A stretch of 14,700 nt of DNA. It comes from Pontimonas sp. (GTDB taxonomy: Bacteria; Actinomycetota; Actinomycetes; Actinomycetales; Microbacteriaceae). Positions 1 through 5,854 of the stretch are shown here, piece after piece. The stretch lies in the NCBI GenBank assembly GCA_021741925.1, contig JAIOWW010000018.1, positions 1 through 14,700 on the forward strand, read 5' to 3'. The notes below the pieces were generated by a model that had not been told where the DNA came from, did no database searches, and saw only the letters and a program-made list of their open reading frames with translations. The stretch's first letter is position 1. Each line of letters begins with the position of its first letter. The position numbers and the translations under genes were made by a program.

Positions 1-375
1 GTGCTTGAGCTCTAGAGCGTGGTCCACCAGCCGCAGTGCGGCTTTGTGGGCAGGGCGCCTCGCCACGTCGTCCCGAATAAGGTTGGAAAGAAGGGTGGGG
101 GAACCGGCTAGGAACCTGGCCAAACCGCCAGGATGCCCACGGGAAATATCGACACGGTTCTCGGGGTAATCCTGGAAATGAATCAGGGGGCTTGGCCCGC
201 CCAGCTGGGCGATCTCTGACCACCAGCCCTCCCAGGCCATTGCGGCGTGGTTCACGGGTGTTGTGTCGGGGTCTCCCACGCTGACTTGGTGCGCTAAATC
301 ACTCGACCACCAGGGTTGGCCATCGAGTGAGGAGCCCGGAGCATCCGGGGCGTCGTAATTATCGGCACGCCACAC
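1..375 (-). CDS. DUF4011-type helicase/ATPase, N-terminal part (runs off left edge)
   Basis: An open frame read leftward from a GTG at 375-373 stays open to the window edge, so only about 125 N-terminal residues are visible. The stretch from WWSEIAQLGGPSPLIHF through VDISRGHPGGLARFLAGSPT to LLSNLIRDDVARRP resembles, from memory, the conserved start of the large actinobacterial DUF4011-containing superfamily I helicases. The motor domain would lie outside the window. A stop codon lies just upstream of the GTG, so this is the longest possible start. GAGGG directly abuts the GTG, which is too close for a normal ribosome binding site, so the start could be leaderless or lie further in (GTG at 279 or ATG at 240). 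Function is inferred as nucleic-acid unwinding or processing, with substrate unknown. Confidence 0.62.
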   Translation of the reverse strand, partial: MWRADNYDAPDAPGSSLDGQPWWSSDLAHQVSVGDPDTTPVNHAAMAWEGWWSEIAQLGGPSPLIHFQDYPENRVDISRGHPGGLARFLAGSPTLLSNLIRDDVARRPAHKAALRLVDHALELKH

Positions 376-442
376 CCCTCAAAACTAGGACTTTGCAGTG
401 TTTTGGGGGGTTATCCCACGCCGGCTCGCACGAGTCGCCCTC

Positions 443-464
443 AAGGTCAGGATGACCTTTTTTT
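443..464 (+). terminator. Hairpin with T-tract just beyond vapC
   Basis: AAGGTCA (443-449) and TGACCTT (453-459) form a perfect 7-bp stem around GGA, followed by five more T (460-464). The T-tract makes it a plus-strand intrinsic terminator. On the minus strand, where the adjacent vapC ends at 466, the same hairpin has no U-tract behind it. No plus-strand gene is visible upstream, so it may stop antisense transcription into vapBC, or act as a simple 3' hairpin for vapC. Confidence 0.45.
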
Positions 465-465
465 C

Positions 466-867
466 TCACTCTGATGCCCAATCCTCGAGTCTCAGGAGGG
501 GTATTTGGTCAAAGTGGCGAGTGTTGTGGGTCACGAGTGTTGCACCGGCGACCAGGGCTTGCGCGGCGATGAGGATGTCGTAGGGCCCAGAGCTCATCCC
601 TTTTCCTGCCAGGAAACGCGTAATCTCACCGCCTGTGCGCGCCTCTTCCACCCCGAAGGGCAGGATCGGCACCGCCCTCAGGAAGGGCTCGATTCGGGCC
701 TTCCAGCTACGCTCAGCGACGCGTGGGCCGCGAACACTCTCCAATTCACAGGCTGATATTGCTGAAATTGCCCAGCTCTCGGAGGGCACCCGCGAAGCTT
801 TGCGAAGAACTTCCCGGTGATTCTTCAGCAGGTAACTCACCGTGTCGGTGTCGAGTAGATACGTCAC
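466..867 (-). CDS. vapC: VapC-type PIN-domain toxin
   Basis: This is a 133-residue PIN-domain protein, the usual VapC length, read from GTG 867-865. The family is a Mg2+-dependent endoribonuclease that cleaves RNA, often tRNA or rRNA, when freed from its antitoxin. Visible hallmarks are LLDTDTVSYLL with acidic D6 and D8, ISACELESVRG with E41, GPYDILIAAQAL with D97, and the closing TLVTHNTRHF followed by the LEDW end. The frame is open for 20 more codons upstream, but these overlap vapB and give an Arg-rich lead unlike PIN proteins. The GTG overlaps the vapB stop as GTGA, implying translational coupling. The RNA target cannot be read from the sequence. Confidence 0.88.
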   Translation of the reverse strand: MTYLLDTDTVSYLLKNHREVLRKASRVPSESWAISAISACELESVRGPRVAERSWKARIEPFLRAVPILPFGVEEARTGGEITRFLAGKGMSSGPYDILIAAQALVAGATLVTHNTRHFDQIPLLRLEDWASE

Positions 868-1139
868 GCGGTGTCGTCTTCGCGCAGATCCGGGAACCTG
901 CCGGGCAGTGGCGTTCTCGCTGGCCATTGCTCAGTGGCATCCCGAGGTGTCCCTTCCTGCTTCCACTTCTCTAAGAGCTGCTCGAGAGTCTCGGGTTCGT
1001 GATGGGGGCGAATCTCCAGAGTCCCCTCTGCAGTCCCGCGTACCTCTACCGCCTGGGTTGGAGGAACAAGGCTGGCGGGAATCCGCACGGCCCAACTTCC
1101 GCCGTTTCTAAACATTTTTGTCACCACATGATCAGTCAT
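864..1139 (-). CDS. vapB: VapB-type antitoxin (AbrB/SpoVT fold)
   Basis: The 91-residue protein begins MTDHVVTKMFRNGGSWAVRIP, the typical swapped-hairpin DNA-binding start of VapB antitoxins (FRNG-S-AVRIP). The C-terminal half, rich in E, K and W (ETLEQLLEKWKQEG onward), is the part expected to wrap the toxin and block its PIN site. An in-frame extension to 1217 exists but would place the promoter-like DNA inside the gene, so ATG 1139 is chosen. No clear Shine-Dalgarno precedes it. It is immediately followed by vapC with a 4-base overlap. VapB-VapC complexes normally repress their own promoter, and the TGTA/TACA half-sites just upstream fit that. Confidence 0.85.
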   Translation of the reverse strand: MTDHVVTKMFRNGGSWAVRIPASLVPPTQAVEVRGTAEGTLEIRPHHEPETLEQLLEKWKQEGTPRDATEQWPARTPLPGRFPDLREDDTA

Positions 1140-1148
1140 AGTCCGCAT

Positions 1149-1180
1149 TGTAGTATAGACAAACTGTATATACATTTGTA
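1149..1180 (-). promoter_or_regulatory. vapBC promoter and operator-like half-site cluster
   Basis: An AT-rich patch in otherwise GC-rich DNA. On the minus strand TATACT (1157-1152) is a good -10 box 12 bases before the vapB ATG, giving a very short or absent leader. The -35 region is weak. Overlapping it are the perfect 10-bp palindrome TGTATATACA (1165-1174), the adjoining TACATTTGTA (1171-1180) and an imperfect TTGT-N7-ACAA (1148-1162). Repeated TGTA/TACA half-sites over a toxin-antitoxin promoter suggest the VapBC autorepression site. Binding itself is inferred. Confidence 0.55.
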
Positions 1181-1302
1181 TGGTGGACATGCCCTCAACC
1201 TCCGCGTCAGTGGACAACTAACGACGACCCCGACGGGCTCTTCCGTTTCCAGCACGTCGTGGGCACCGGGCTGAAAGCCTCCGCCAAGGCAAGCCACCCG
1301 AA

Positions 1303-1330
1303 TCTCTCACATGTCATGAATGTGGTGAGA
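1303..1330 (-). terminator. Hairpin downstream of tRNA-Arg
   Basis: Read on the minus strand, TCTC then CACAT pair with ATGTG then GAGA around a 7-base loop, with a small asymmetric internal bulge. It starts about 10 bases past the tRNA 3' end. No T-tract follows, so it may be a processing or weak termination hairpin. Between here and the vapB promoter (about 1181-1302) no gene or structure was recognised. Confidence 0.35.
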
Positions 1331-1340
1331 CATCAAAGGG

Positions 1341-1412
1341 TGCCCCTGGAGGGACTCGAACCCCCAACCCTTTCCTTAGGACGGAACTGCTCTTCCATTG
1401 AGCTACAGAGGC
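1341..1412 (-). tRNA. tRNA-Arg(CCU)
   Basis: A 72-nt cloverleaf can be folded by eye. The acceptor stem GCCTCTG pairs with CAGGGGC. The D-arm is GCTC/GAGC, the anticodon stem TTCC/GGAA, the anticodon loop GTCCTAA with anticodon CCT, the T-arm has loop TTCGAGT, and the discriminator base is A. It reads AGG arginine codons, which are used in this window. The top pair of the anticodon stem (G27-A43) is mismatched. The gene is followed by CCC, so the terminal CCA is not fully encoded and must be added after transcription. Anticodon assignment is direct from loop position. Confidence 0.93.
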
Positions 1413-1421
1413 AACGCCGAA

Positions 1422-1427
1422 AGTCTA
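1422..1427 (-). promoter_or_regulatory. Candidate -10 box for tRNA-Arg
   Basis: TAGACT on the minus strand ends 9 bases before the mature tRNA 5' end, a plausible distance for a short 5' leader. No convincing -35 hexamer is seen 16-18 bases upstream. Confidence 0.4.
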
Positions 1428-1452
1428 GCGAGCACAGAATGTCCCCGGTCGT

Positions 1453-1458
1453 TATTAC
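1453..1458 (+). promoter_or_regulatory. Candidate leaderless -10 box for the glycosyltransferase
   Basis: TATTAC lies 9 bases before GTG 1468. No Shine-Dalgarno sequence lies between, so the mRNA may start at or just before the GTG. It sits back to back with the tRNA promoter in a 55-base gap. Confidence 0.35.
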
Positions 1459-1467
1459 TCTGTCCAC

Positions 1468-2679
1468 GTGAAGATTTATCTGGTCGCATTCGGGTCTAGG
1501 GGAGACAATGAGCCCTTCCGCGCTCTCGCGCTGGAAGCGGCGGCAGCCGGCCATGATGTCACCTTCGCTCACACCTCAGACCTGGCGTTTGATCGCGCCG
1601 CTCCGTATGAGGAACGAGAACTCCCGGGCTCGATCGAGCGGGTGATTGCGGAGCAAGGTGTGTCTACTGTTCGAGCTCTCCTGAACTATCGAACCGTCAT
1701 GCGGCCTCTACTCGAAGGTGTCTGGGAAGCCAGCACCCAGCAGATACTCGAGCTTCGCCCCGACATCGTGGTCTATCACCCAAAGGTCATGACAGCGGCA
1801 ACCGCTGCTCACGCGGTGGGGGCGCTCGCAGCGGAAGTAGAAATCGTTCCCACGATGACTCCGACCGATGAGTTCCCACCTGCGGGCCTCCCCACGACCA
1901 TCCCGTCTCGGTGGTACCGGGCGAGCTATTCGCTGGTGAAGGCGGGAGTGTCCTCGTTTGCATCCGTTCTGAAAGAGCTCGCCGACAGGCTGGGCGTAAT
2001 CCGCACCGAGTCTGACCTGGTGCTCTGTCCGGTCAGCCCCACCCTGGTTCCTCAGCCCACCGACTGGCCAGACTTTGCCCACATCACTGGGCAATGGCAT
2101 GTTCCCACGCGTGATTCTCTGGATGATGAGCTGGAAGAGTTCCTGAGGGCCGGCAGGGTCCTCTATGCGGGGTTTGGGTCGATGCGAGACTCTCACGGCC
2201 ACGCCCGAGCCGAAGCGTTGGTCACTGCCGCTCGCTCGCTTGGGATGAGAACCCTGCTCGTCACCGGATGGGGTGGCCTCATCCCCTCTGCTGAGCACCG
2301 CTCCGCCTCAGATGTGCTGGTTCGGGAATCTTTGGCCCATTCGAGTGTGCTGCCTCAGGTTGAGGTGGGAATCCATCACGGTGGAGCTGGGACGACCCAC
2401 GCTTTCCTTCGGGCCGGAACCCCCTCGATCATCATGCCGTTCCTCGGCGATCAACCGTGGTGGGCTGCTCGACTCCATGGCCAGGGTCTTGGACCAAGAG
2501 CATTTCGTCGACACGAAACTCGCTCCGGGGTTATCGCGAAGGCGATCATCGAGGCTGAAGCGAAGAAAGAGCGTGTGGCGCGAGCTGCCACCCAGATGGC
2601 TCAGGAAGACGGACTCGCCTCAGCGCTGAACATTCTCGAGCTCGCGGAAGCGGGAGTCTCTCCTCTTCGACCGGCCTAA
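1468..2679 (+). CDS. GT1-family glycosyltransferase (UGT / sterol-glucosyltransferase-like)
   Basis: A 403-residue GT-B fold glycosyltransferase. The N-terminal Rossmann-like acceptor half opens with MKIYLVAFGSRGDNEPF, the G-S-R-GD-P-pattern of UGT51/UGT80 and antibiotic glycosyltransferases. The C-terminal donor-binding half has VLYAGFGSM (about 231-239), the HHGGAGTT loop (303-310) and PFLGDQPWWAARL (324-336), which bind a nucleotide-sugar. Expected reaction: transfer of a hexose from a UDP- or dTDP-sugar to a small hydrophobic acceptor such as a lipid or isoprenoid. Acceptor and sugar cannot be determined. No signal peptide or membrane segment is seen. The start is GTG without a Shine-Dalgarno. 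It stands alone, without pathway neighbours, and its stop overlaps the stop of the convergent HNH gene. Confidence 0.82.
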   Translation: MKIYLVAFGSRGDNEPFRALALEAAAAGHDVTFAHTSDLAFDRAAPYEERELPGSIERVIAEQGVSTVRALLNYRTVMRPLLEGVWEASTQQILELRPDIVVYHPKVMTAATAAHAVGALAAEVEIVPTMTPTDEFPPAGLPTTIPSRWYRASYSLVKAGVSSFASVLKELADRLGVIRTESDLVLCPVSPTLVPQPTDWPDFAHITGQWHVPTRDSLDDELEEFLRAGRVLYAGFGSMRDSHGHARAEALVTAARSLGMRTLLVTGWGGLIPSAEHRSASDVLVRESLAHSSVLPQVEVGIHHGGAGTTHAFLRAGTPSIIMPFLGDQPWWAARLHGQGLGPRAFRRHETRSGVIAKAIIEAEAKKERVARAATQMAQEDGLASALNILELAEAGVSPLRPA

Positions 2680-3224
2680 GCGGCTTGGGCGAGGTAGCCT
2701 TCCCAGCGCTCTTGGGGACGCTCAATACCTCGCACCAACCATGATGTTCCGTGCGGAGTCTTGGGGATAGTGAGTAAACGCCACCCAATTTCGGCAGGGG
2801 TGCGATCGCCCTTGATGTTGTTGCACTTGAGGCAACAGGCCACGAGGTTTTCCCACTCGTCTTTGCCCCCGCGAGAACGGGGAAGGACATGGTCGATAGT
2901 GCTGGCAGAGGCACCGCAATATGCACAGCGGTGACTATCCCGCCTCAAAACCCCGCGTCGCGACACGGGAACCTGGCGGTTATGGGGCATCTTCACGTAG
3001 CGAGTGAGAACGATGACAGAGGGTCGCTCCCATGTTCCATCGGGGCTTCTCACCGGGTGGGAGTTATCACTCTCGACGATAACGGCGCGACCGTTCATCA
3101 CCAAGACCAGAGCCCTCTTGAAGGACACCACCGAGAGTGGCTCATACCCGGCATTGAGAACGAGTGTTCGCATACTGACTGACGGAGAATCCATTGTGGT
3201 GACGGTGGCTTTCGCGGGGGTCAT
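2676..3224 (-). CDS. HNH endonuclease family protein
   Basis: A 182-residue protein of the actinobacterial HNH family beginning at its conserved MRTLVLNAGYEPLSVVSF block. The HNH nuclease core is in the C-terminal half: zinc-type CAYC (100-103), TIDHVLPRSRGG with catalytic DH (111-112), ENLVACC with N126, and the second zinc pair C131-LK-C134 followed by NNIKGDRTP. The family cleaves DNA with a metal ion, but the cellular role of this widespread chromosomal version is not established. Start ATG 3224 is chosen because AAGGGGG sits 7 bases upstream; internal ATGs at 3194 and 3173 have no such site, though homologues often begin at the MRTL position. The ATG overlaps the stop of an upstream small ORF (ATGA), and its own stop overlaps that of the convergent glycosyltransferase. 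Confidence 0.88.
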   Translation of the reverse strand: MTPAKATVTTMDSPSVSMRTLVLNAGYEPLSVVSFKRALVLVMNGRAVIVESDNSHPVRSPDGTWERPSVIVLTRYVKMPHNRQVPVSRRGVLRRDSHRCAYCGASASTIDHVLPRSRGGKDEWENLVACCLKCNNIKGDRTPAEIGWRLLTIPKTPHGTSWLVRGIERPQERWEGYLAQAA

Positions 3225-3376
3225 CGAGTTGCCCCCTTAACGCGAAAGACACCATCGATCGACGATGGTGTCTGAGAGAAGCGGAAGCCCTGACATGCCA
3301 GAGCCGGCCTCGTGGAGACCTGTATCCGGAAGTGAGCGCGCACATCCCTCGGGGATACACGCTCTCGTGGACTCAT
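3221..3376 (-). CDS. Putative 51-residue small ORF coupled to the HNH gene
   Basis: ATG 3376 is preceded by AAGGAG with a 6-base spacer, the strongest Shine-Dalgarno seen in the window. The frame runs 51 codons, beginning MSPRERVSPRD and ending FRVKGATR. The TGA stop (3223-3221) overlaps the HNH ATG as ATGA, the classic arrangement of translational coupling. The predicted peptide is basic, with about ten Arg, one Cys and no membrane segment or known motif. A perfect hairpin lies within its 3' third. It lies 84 bases after ideR on the same strand. I do not recognise the peptide. Codon use includes less favoured AGG, CGA and ATA, so it may be a regulatory leader rather than a functional protein. 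Confidence 0.5.
   Translation of the reverse strand: MSPRERVSPRDVRAHFRIQVSTRPALACQGFRFSQTPSSIDGVFRVKGATR
3248..3272 (-). promoter_or_regulatory. Perfect 10-bp hairpin upstream of the HNH ribosome binding site
   Basis: GACACCATCG (3248-3257) and CGATGGTGTC (3263-3272) form a perfect inverted repeat around a 5-base loop. On the minus strand it ends 9 bases before the AAGGGGG Shine-Dalgarno (3238-3232) of the HNH gene and lies inside the small ORF. It could be an RNA stem that controls access to the HNH start or attenuates transcription. Only TTT follows, so it is not a standard terminator. It could alternatively be a protein-binding dyad. Confidence 0.5.
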
Positions 3377-3460
3377 GAGGTACTCCTTAGCGACATAGCT
3401 GGCGCAATGGGATAAGAGTATCTAGCTAATCCTGAGACCAGCTGACACGGCACGCCGGAC

Positions 3461-4147
3461 CTATTTCGCCAGGTAAAGGTGCTCCGCGATCGATGCCTCG
3501 ACAACGACTTCACCCTGTGGGCTCTCCGTTGCGAGGCGATACTTCTCCCCCACCTGGCTCACGCTCACGCGGGCTCCCGGAATAACTCCCGCTGCTTTGA
3601 AACTCGCCAACAGCTGAGGATCGAACTGTGCTGGTTCTCCCAATCGACGGAGAAGACCCGACTGAGGTTCTGCCGTCGCAAAATCTGTCACCCGAATGAC
3701 ACCCTTGAGGAACTTCTCTGATGCCGTGCCACCTATGTCCTCCATGGCCGGAATGGGATTACCGAAGGGAGACTCAGTGGGATTGCCCAGCATCTCCACC
3801 AAACGACGCTCGACATGCTCGCTCATCACGTGTTCCCAGCGGCAAGCTTCCTCGTGAACCAGCGACCACTCGAGTCCGATGACATCCGCAAGAAGACGCT
3901 CTGCGAGGCGATGCTTGCGAGTCACTTCAAAGGCCTTCTTGCGGCCTTTCTTAGTGAGGGCAAGCTGGCGATCTGCTTCCACTACGAGCAGACCATCTCG
4001 TTCCATCCGTGCGACCGTCTGAGAGACGGTGGGGCCCGAGTGTCCCAACCGTTCAGAAATCCTTGCCCGAAATGGAGGAATCCCTTCCTCTTCCAAATCG
4101 ACAATGGTGCGCAGATACATCTCCGTCGTATCGACGAGATCTGTCAT
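3461..4147 (-). CDS. ideR: Iron-dependent repressor of the DtxR/IdeR family
   Basis: A 228-residue repressor that binds DNA when loaded with Fe2+ and controls iron uptake and storage genes. Numbered from ATG 4147, the ligands fall exactly on DtxR numbering: M10, C102, E105 and H106 (primary site) and H79, E83 and H98 (ancillary site). C102 favours the iron-sensing rather than the manganese-sensing (MntR) type. The winged helix with recognition helix SGPTVSQTVARMERDGLL spans about 27-55. A C-terminal SH3-like domain occupies the last 80 residues. GAAGGA lies 7 bases before this ATG; an upstream GTG (4162) would add five residues and break the numbering. The gene is divergent from serC, with an iron box just upstream suggesting autoregulation. 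Confidence 0.93.
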   Translation of the reverse strand: MTDLVDTTEMYLRTIVDLEEEGIPPFRARISERLGHSGPTVSQTVARMERDGLLVVEADRQLALTKKGRKKAFEVTRKHRLAERLLADVIGLEWSLVHEEACRWEHVMSEHVERRLVEMLGNPTESPFGNPIPAMEDIGGTASEKFLKGVIRVTDFATAEPQSGLLRRLGEPAQFDPQLLASFKAAGVIPGARVSVSQVGEKYRLATESPQGEVVVEASIAEHLYLAK

Positions 4148-4167
4148 CACAAAATCCTTCACACGTA

Positions 4168-4186
4168 TTAGGTGAGGCTTAGCTTA
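4168..4186. promoter_or_regulatory. IdeR/DtxR iron box
   Basis: TTAGGTGAGGCTTAGCTTA matches 15 of 19 positions of the DtxR/IdeR operator consensus TTAGGTTAGGCTAACCTAA and is equally good read from the other strand. It ends 20 bases before the ideR ATG, over its likely promoter, and about 50 bases upstream of the serC start. Negative autoregulation of ideR is the simplest reading. An effect on serC is possible but less direct. Confidence 0.7.
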
Positions 4187-4223
4187 CTTTGTGACCCCAC
4201 GAGGAGCACTCAGTGCCAGCGCC

Positions 4224-4229
4224 TAGAAT
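4224..4229 (+). promoter_or_regulatory. Leaderless -10 box for serC
   Basis: TAGAAT (5 of 6 to TATAAT) ends 6 bases before ATG 4236, which puts the transcription start at the A of the start codon. No Shine-Dalgarno lies between. There is no clear -35 hexamer. Confidence 0.6.
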
Positions 4230-4235
4230 TGGCTC

Positions 4236-5348
4236 ATGGCCGACCTCACCATCCCTCAAGACCTTCTTCCCCAGGACGGGCGTTTCGGCTCAGGTCCCTC
4301 GAGGGTGAGTTCCCAACAGCTCGACCACCTCATCAGGAACGCCTCATTGCTGGGAACATCGCACCGCCAGGCACCCGTGAAAGAACTCGTCGGGCGAATC
4401 CAAGGCGCCCTAGGTGCGTATTTCCGGCTCCCCGAAGGCTACGAAGTAGTGCTGGGCAATGGCGGTTCAACTGCGTTCTGGGATGTGGCAGCGGTCAGCT
4501 TGGCGAAGAACCGGAGTGCCCACCTCAGCTTTGGCGAATTTGGTGCGAAGTGCGTCAAAGCCCACACCACACCGTGGCTCGAGGCGCCACACGTTGTCAC
4601 CAGTGAGCCAGGCACCAGAGGTGAACTCGTCGCCGTTCCCGGTGTGGACCTCTACGCCTGGCCCCACAACGAAACCTCCACCGGAGTCATGGCTCCGGTG
4701 ACTCGTGTTCCAGGCGCCGACCCGGGTGCTCTCATGATGGTCGATGCGACGAGTGCTGCCGGAGGTTTGGACTTCGATATCTCAGAGGTGGATGTCTACT
4801 ACTTTGCGCCGCAAAAGAATTTCGCGAGCGATGGCGGGCTGTGGTTCGCCCTGATGTCCCCCGCTGCCATTGACCGCGCATTCGAGATTGCCGCTACCGA
4901 CCGCTACATCCCAGATTTCCTCAGTCTCACCCAAGCCATCGAGAACTCTCGACTGAATCAGACACTGAATACCCCAGCCCTGACCACGTTGCTCCTCATG
5001 GAGTCTCAACTGGAATGGATGATGAGCCTAGGTGGACTGACACCCGCTGCGGAGCATTGTGCGCAGGCATCACAGCTGCTCTACGACTGGGCGGAGTCCC
5101 GCTCTGACGTCACTCCGTTCGTGCGTGAATTTGCGCACCGCTCACACGTCGTCGTGACACTCGACCTGGACGAGAGCATCGATGCCACTGCCGTAACCTC
5201 AGCCCTGCGCACGAATGGCATCGTGGACACCGAGCCCTATCGAAAGCTCGGGCGCAACCAGATTCGGGTGGCGACCTTTGTGGGAGTCCCTCTCGGCGAT
5301 GTCGAGAAGCTCATCGCAAGCCTCGACTACGTTTTGGCAAACCTCTAA
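4236..5348 (+). CDS. serC: Phosphoserine aminotransferase
   Basis: A 370-residue PLP-dependent class V aminotransferase, the length of the mycobacterial-type SerC. It converts 3-phosphohydroxypyruvate and glutamate to phosphoserine and 2-oxoglutarate in cytosolic serine synthesis; the family may also serve in pyridoxal phosphate synthesis. Visible landmarks are the N-terminal RFGSGPSRV (substrate phosphate loop), LGNGGSTAFWD (73-83), MMVDATSAAGG with PLP-ring D170, and YYFAPQKNFASDGG with the Schiff-base lysine K194. The C-terminal KLGRNQIRVATF is the closing substrate-binding segment. ATG 4236 is placed by the leaderless -10 box and the conserved N-terminus. It is divergent from ideR, and its stop overlaps the stop of the convergent DUF3027 gene. 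Confidence 0.93.
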   Translation: MADLTIPQDLLPQDGRFGSGPSRVSSQQLDHLIRNASLLGTSHRQAPVKELVGRIQGALGAYFRLPEGYEVVLGNGGSTAFWDVAAVSLAKNRSAHLSFGEFGAKCVKAHTTPWLEAPHVVTSEPGTRGELVAVPGVDLYAWPHNETSTGVMAPVTRVPGADPGALMMVDATSAAGGLDFDISEVDVYYFAPQKNFASDGGLWFALMSPAAIDRAFEIAATDRYIPDFLSLTQAIENSRLNQTLNTPALTTLLLMESQLEWMMSLGGLTPAAEHCAQASQLLYDWAESRSDVTPFVREFAHRSHVVVTLDLDESIDATAVTSALRTNGIVDTEPYRKLGRNQIRVATFVGVPLGDVEKLIASLDYVLANL

Positions 5349-5854
5349 GGGTCAAGCGGGTCGGGCTCGTCGAGCTCCACGTGATCAAAAAGATCATCAG
5401 GTTCGTCGGGGACCTCCAGCGGAGAAGGGTCTAAATCGAGGTCCAGCTGGTCAATGTCAACACCGTCGACATCGTCGTCGAGGTCGAGGGCGTCATCCTC
5501 GTCCTCCTCATCGTCGTCCGCTTCTGCCTGGTCCTTCAGCTCTTTCTCATGAAGCAGGTACTCTTCGAGACGATCCGCCCACGGAACCCAGTCAGGAGAA
5601 ACGAGGGAGCCTTCACCCGGGAGTAAGCCCACTTCCAACACGGAAGGGTCACCACCGGAGACGTTGGACACACTCACTGTCCACATCCATCCCGGATAGC
5701 CGGGCTGGGTGGAGGGGTATGCCACGTTGACGGACTCACCCTCGTGAGTCACCACCGGCTTGTCCTCAAAAGTGTCAACCCCCGTAACCTCCAGGAGTGC
5801 AACCCGAGCCAACGCAACAAAGGTGTCCTCGGACACCGAAACTTTCTTAGGCAT
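5345..5854 (-). CDS. DUF3027 family protein with long acidic tail
   Basis: A 169-residue protein whose folded part (about 1-105) carries the DUF3027 pattern: an ALARVALLEVTG helix, VVTHEGES, YPGWMWTVSV, the VLEVGLLPGEG strand and WVPWADRL. The family is restricted to Actinobacteria and its function is unknown. Residues 111-169 form an extremely acidic, low-complexity tail with roughly half Asp/Glu and no Lys or Arg. ATG 5854 is chosen because it lies inside the end of the cold-shock gene (8-base overlap, out of frame), giving coupled translation; a longer frame to 5926 would overlap the cold-shock gene heavily. No membrane segment is seen. The stop shares bases with the serC stop. Confidence 0.8.
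   Translation of the reverse strand: MPKKVSVSEDTFVALARVALLEVTGVDTFEDKPVVTHEGESVNVAYPSTQPGYPGWMWTVSVSNVSGGDPSVLEVGLLPGEGSLVSPDWVPWADRLEEYLLHEKELKDQAEADDDEEDEDDALDLDDDVDGVDIDQLDLDLDPSPLEVPDEPDDLFDHVELDEPDPLDP

Noticed and set aside
1259..1471. Plus-strand small frame across the tRNA gene
   Set aside because: Its central part is the reverse complement of tRNA-Arg, a well-known source of false protein annotations (GLEPPTLSLGRN type).
1708..2298. A 196-codon minus-strand frame inside the glycosyltransferase
   Set aside because: Antisense shadow with Arg/Gly-rich composition and no domain; the plus-strand frame carries the full set of GT1 motifs.
3142..3360. Minus-strand 72-codon frame in the HNH leader
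   Set aside because: It overlaps the HNH coding start in another frame and has no ribosome site; the neighbouring 51-codon frame has both a strong Shine-Dalgarno and an ATGA junction.
4172..4606. Plus-strand 144-codon frame overlapping the serC start
   Set aside because: Wrong frame relative to SerC, Arg/Pro-rich and without motifs; it also begins inside the iron box.
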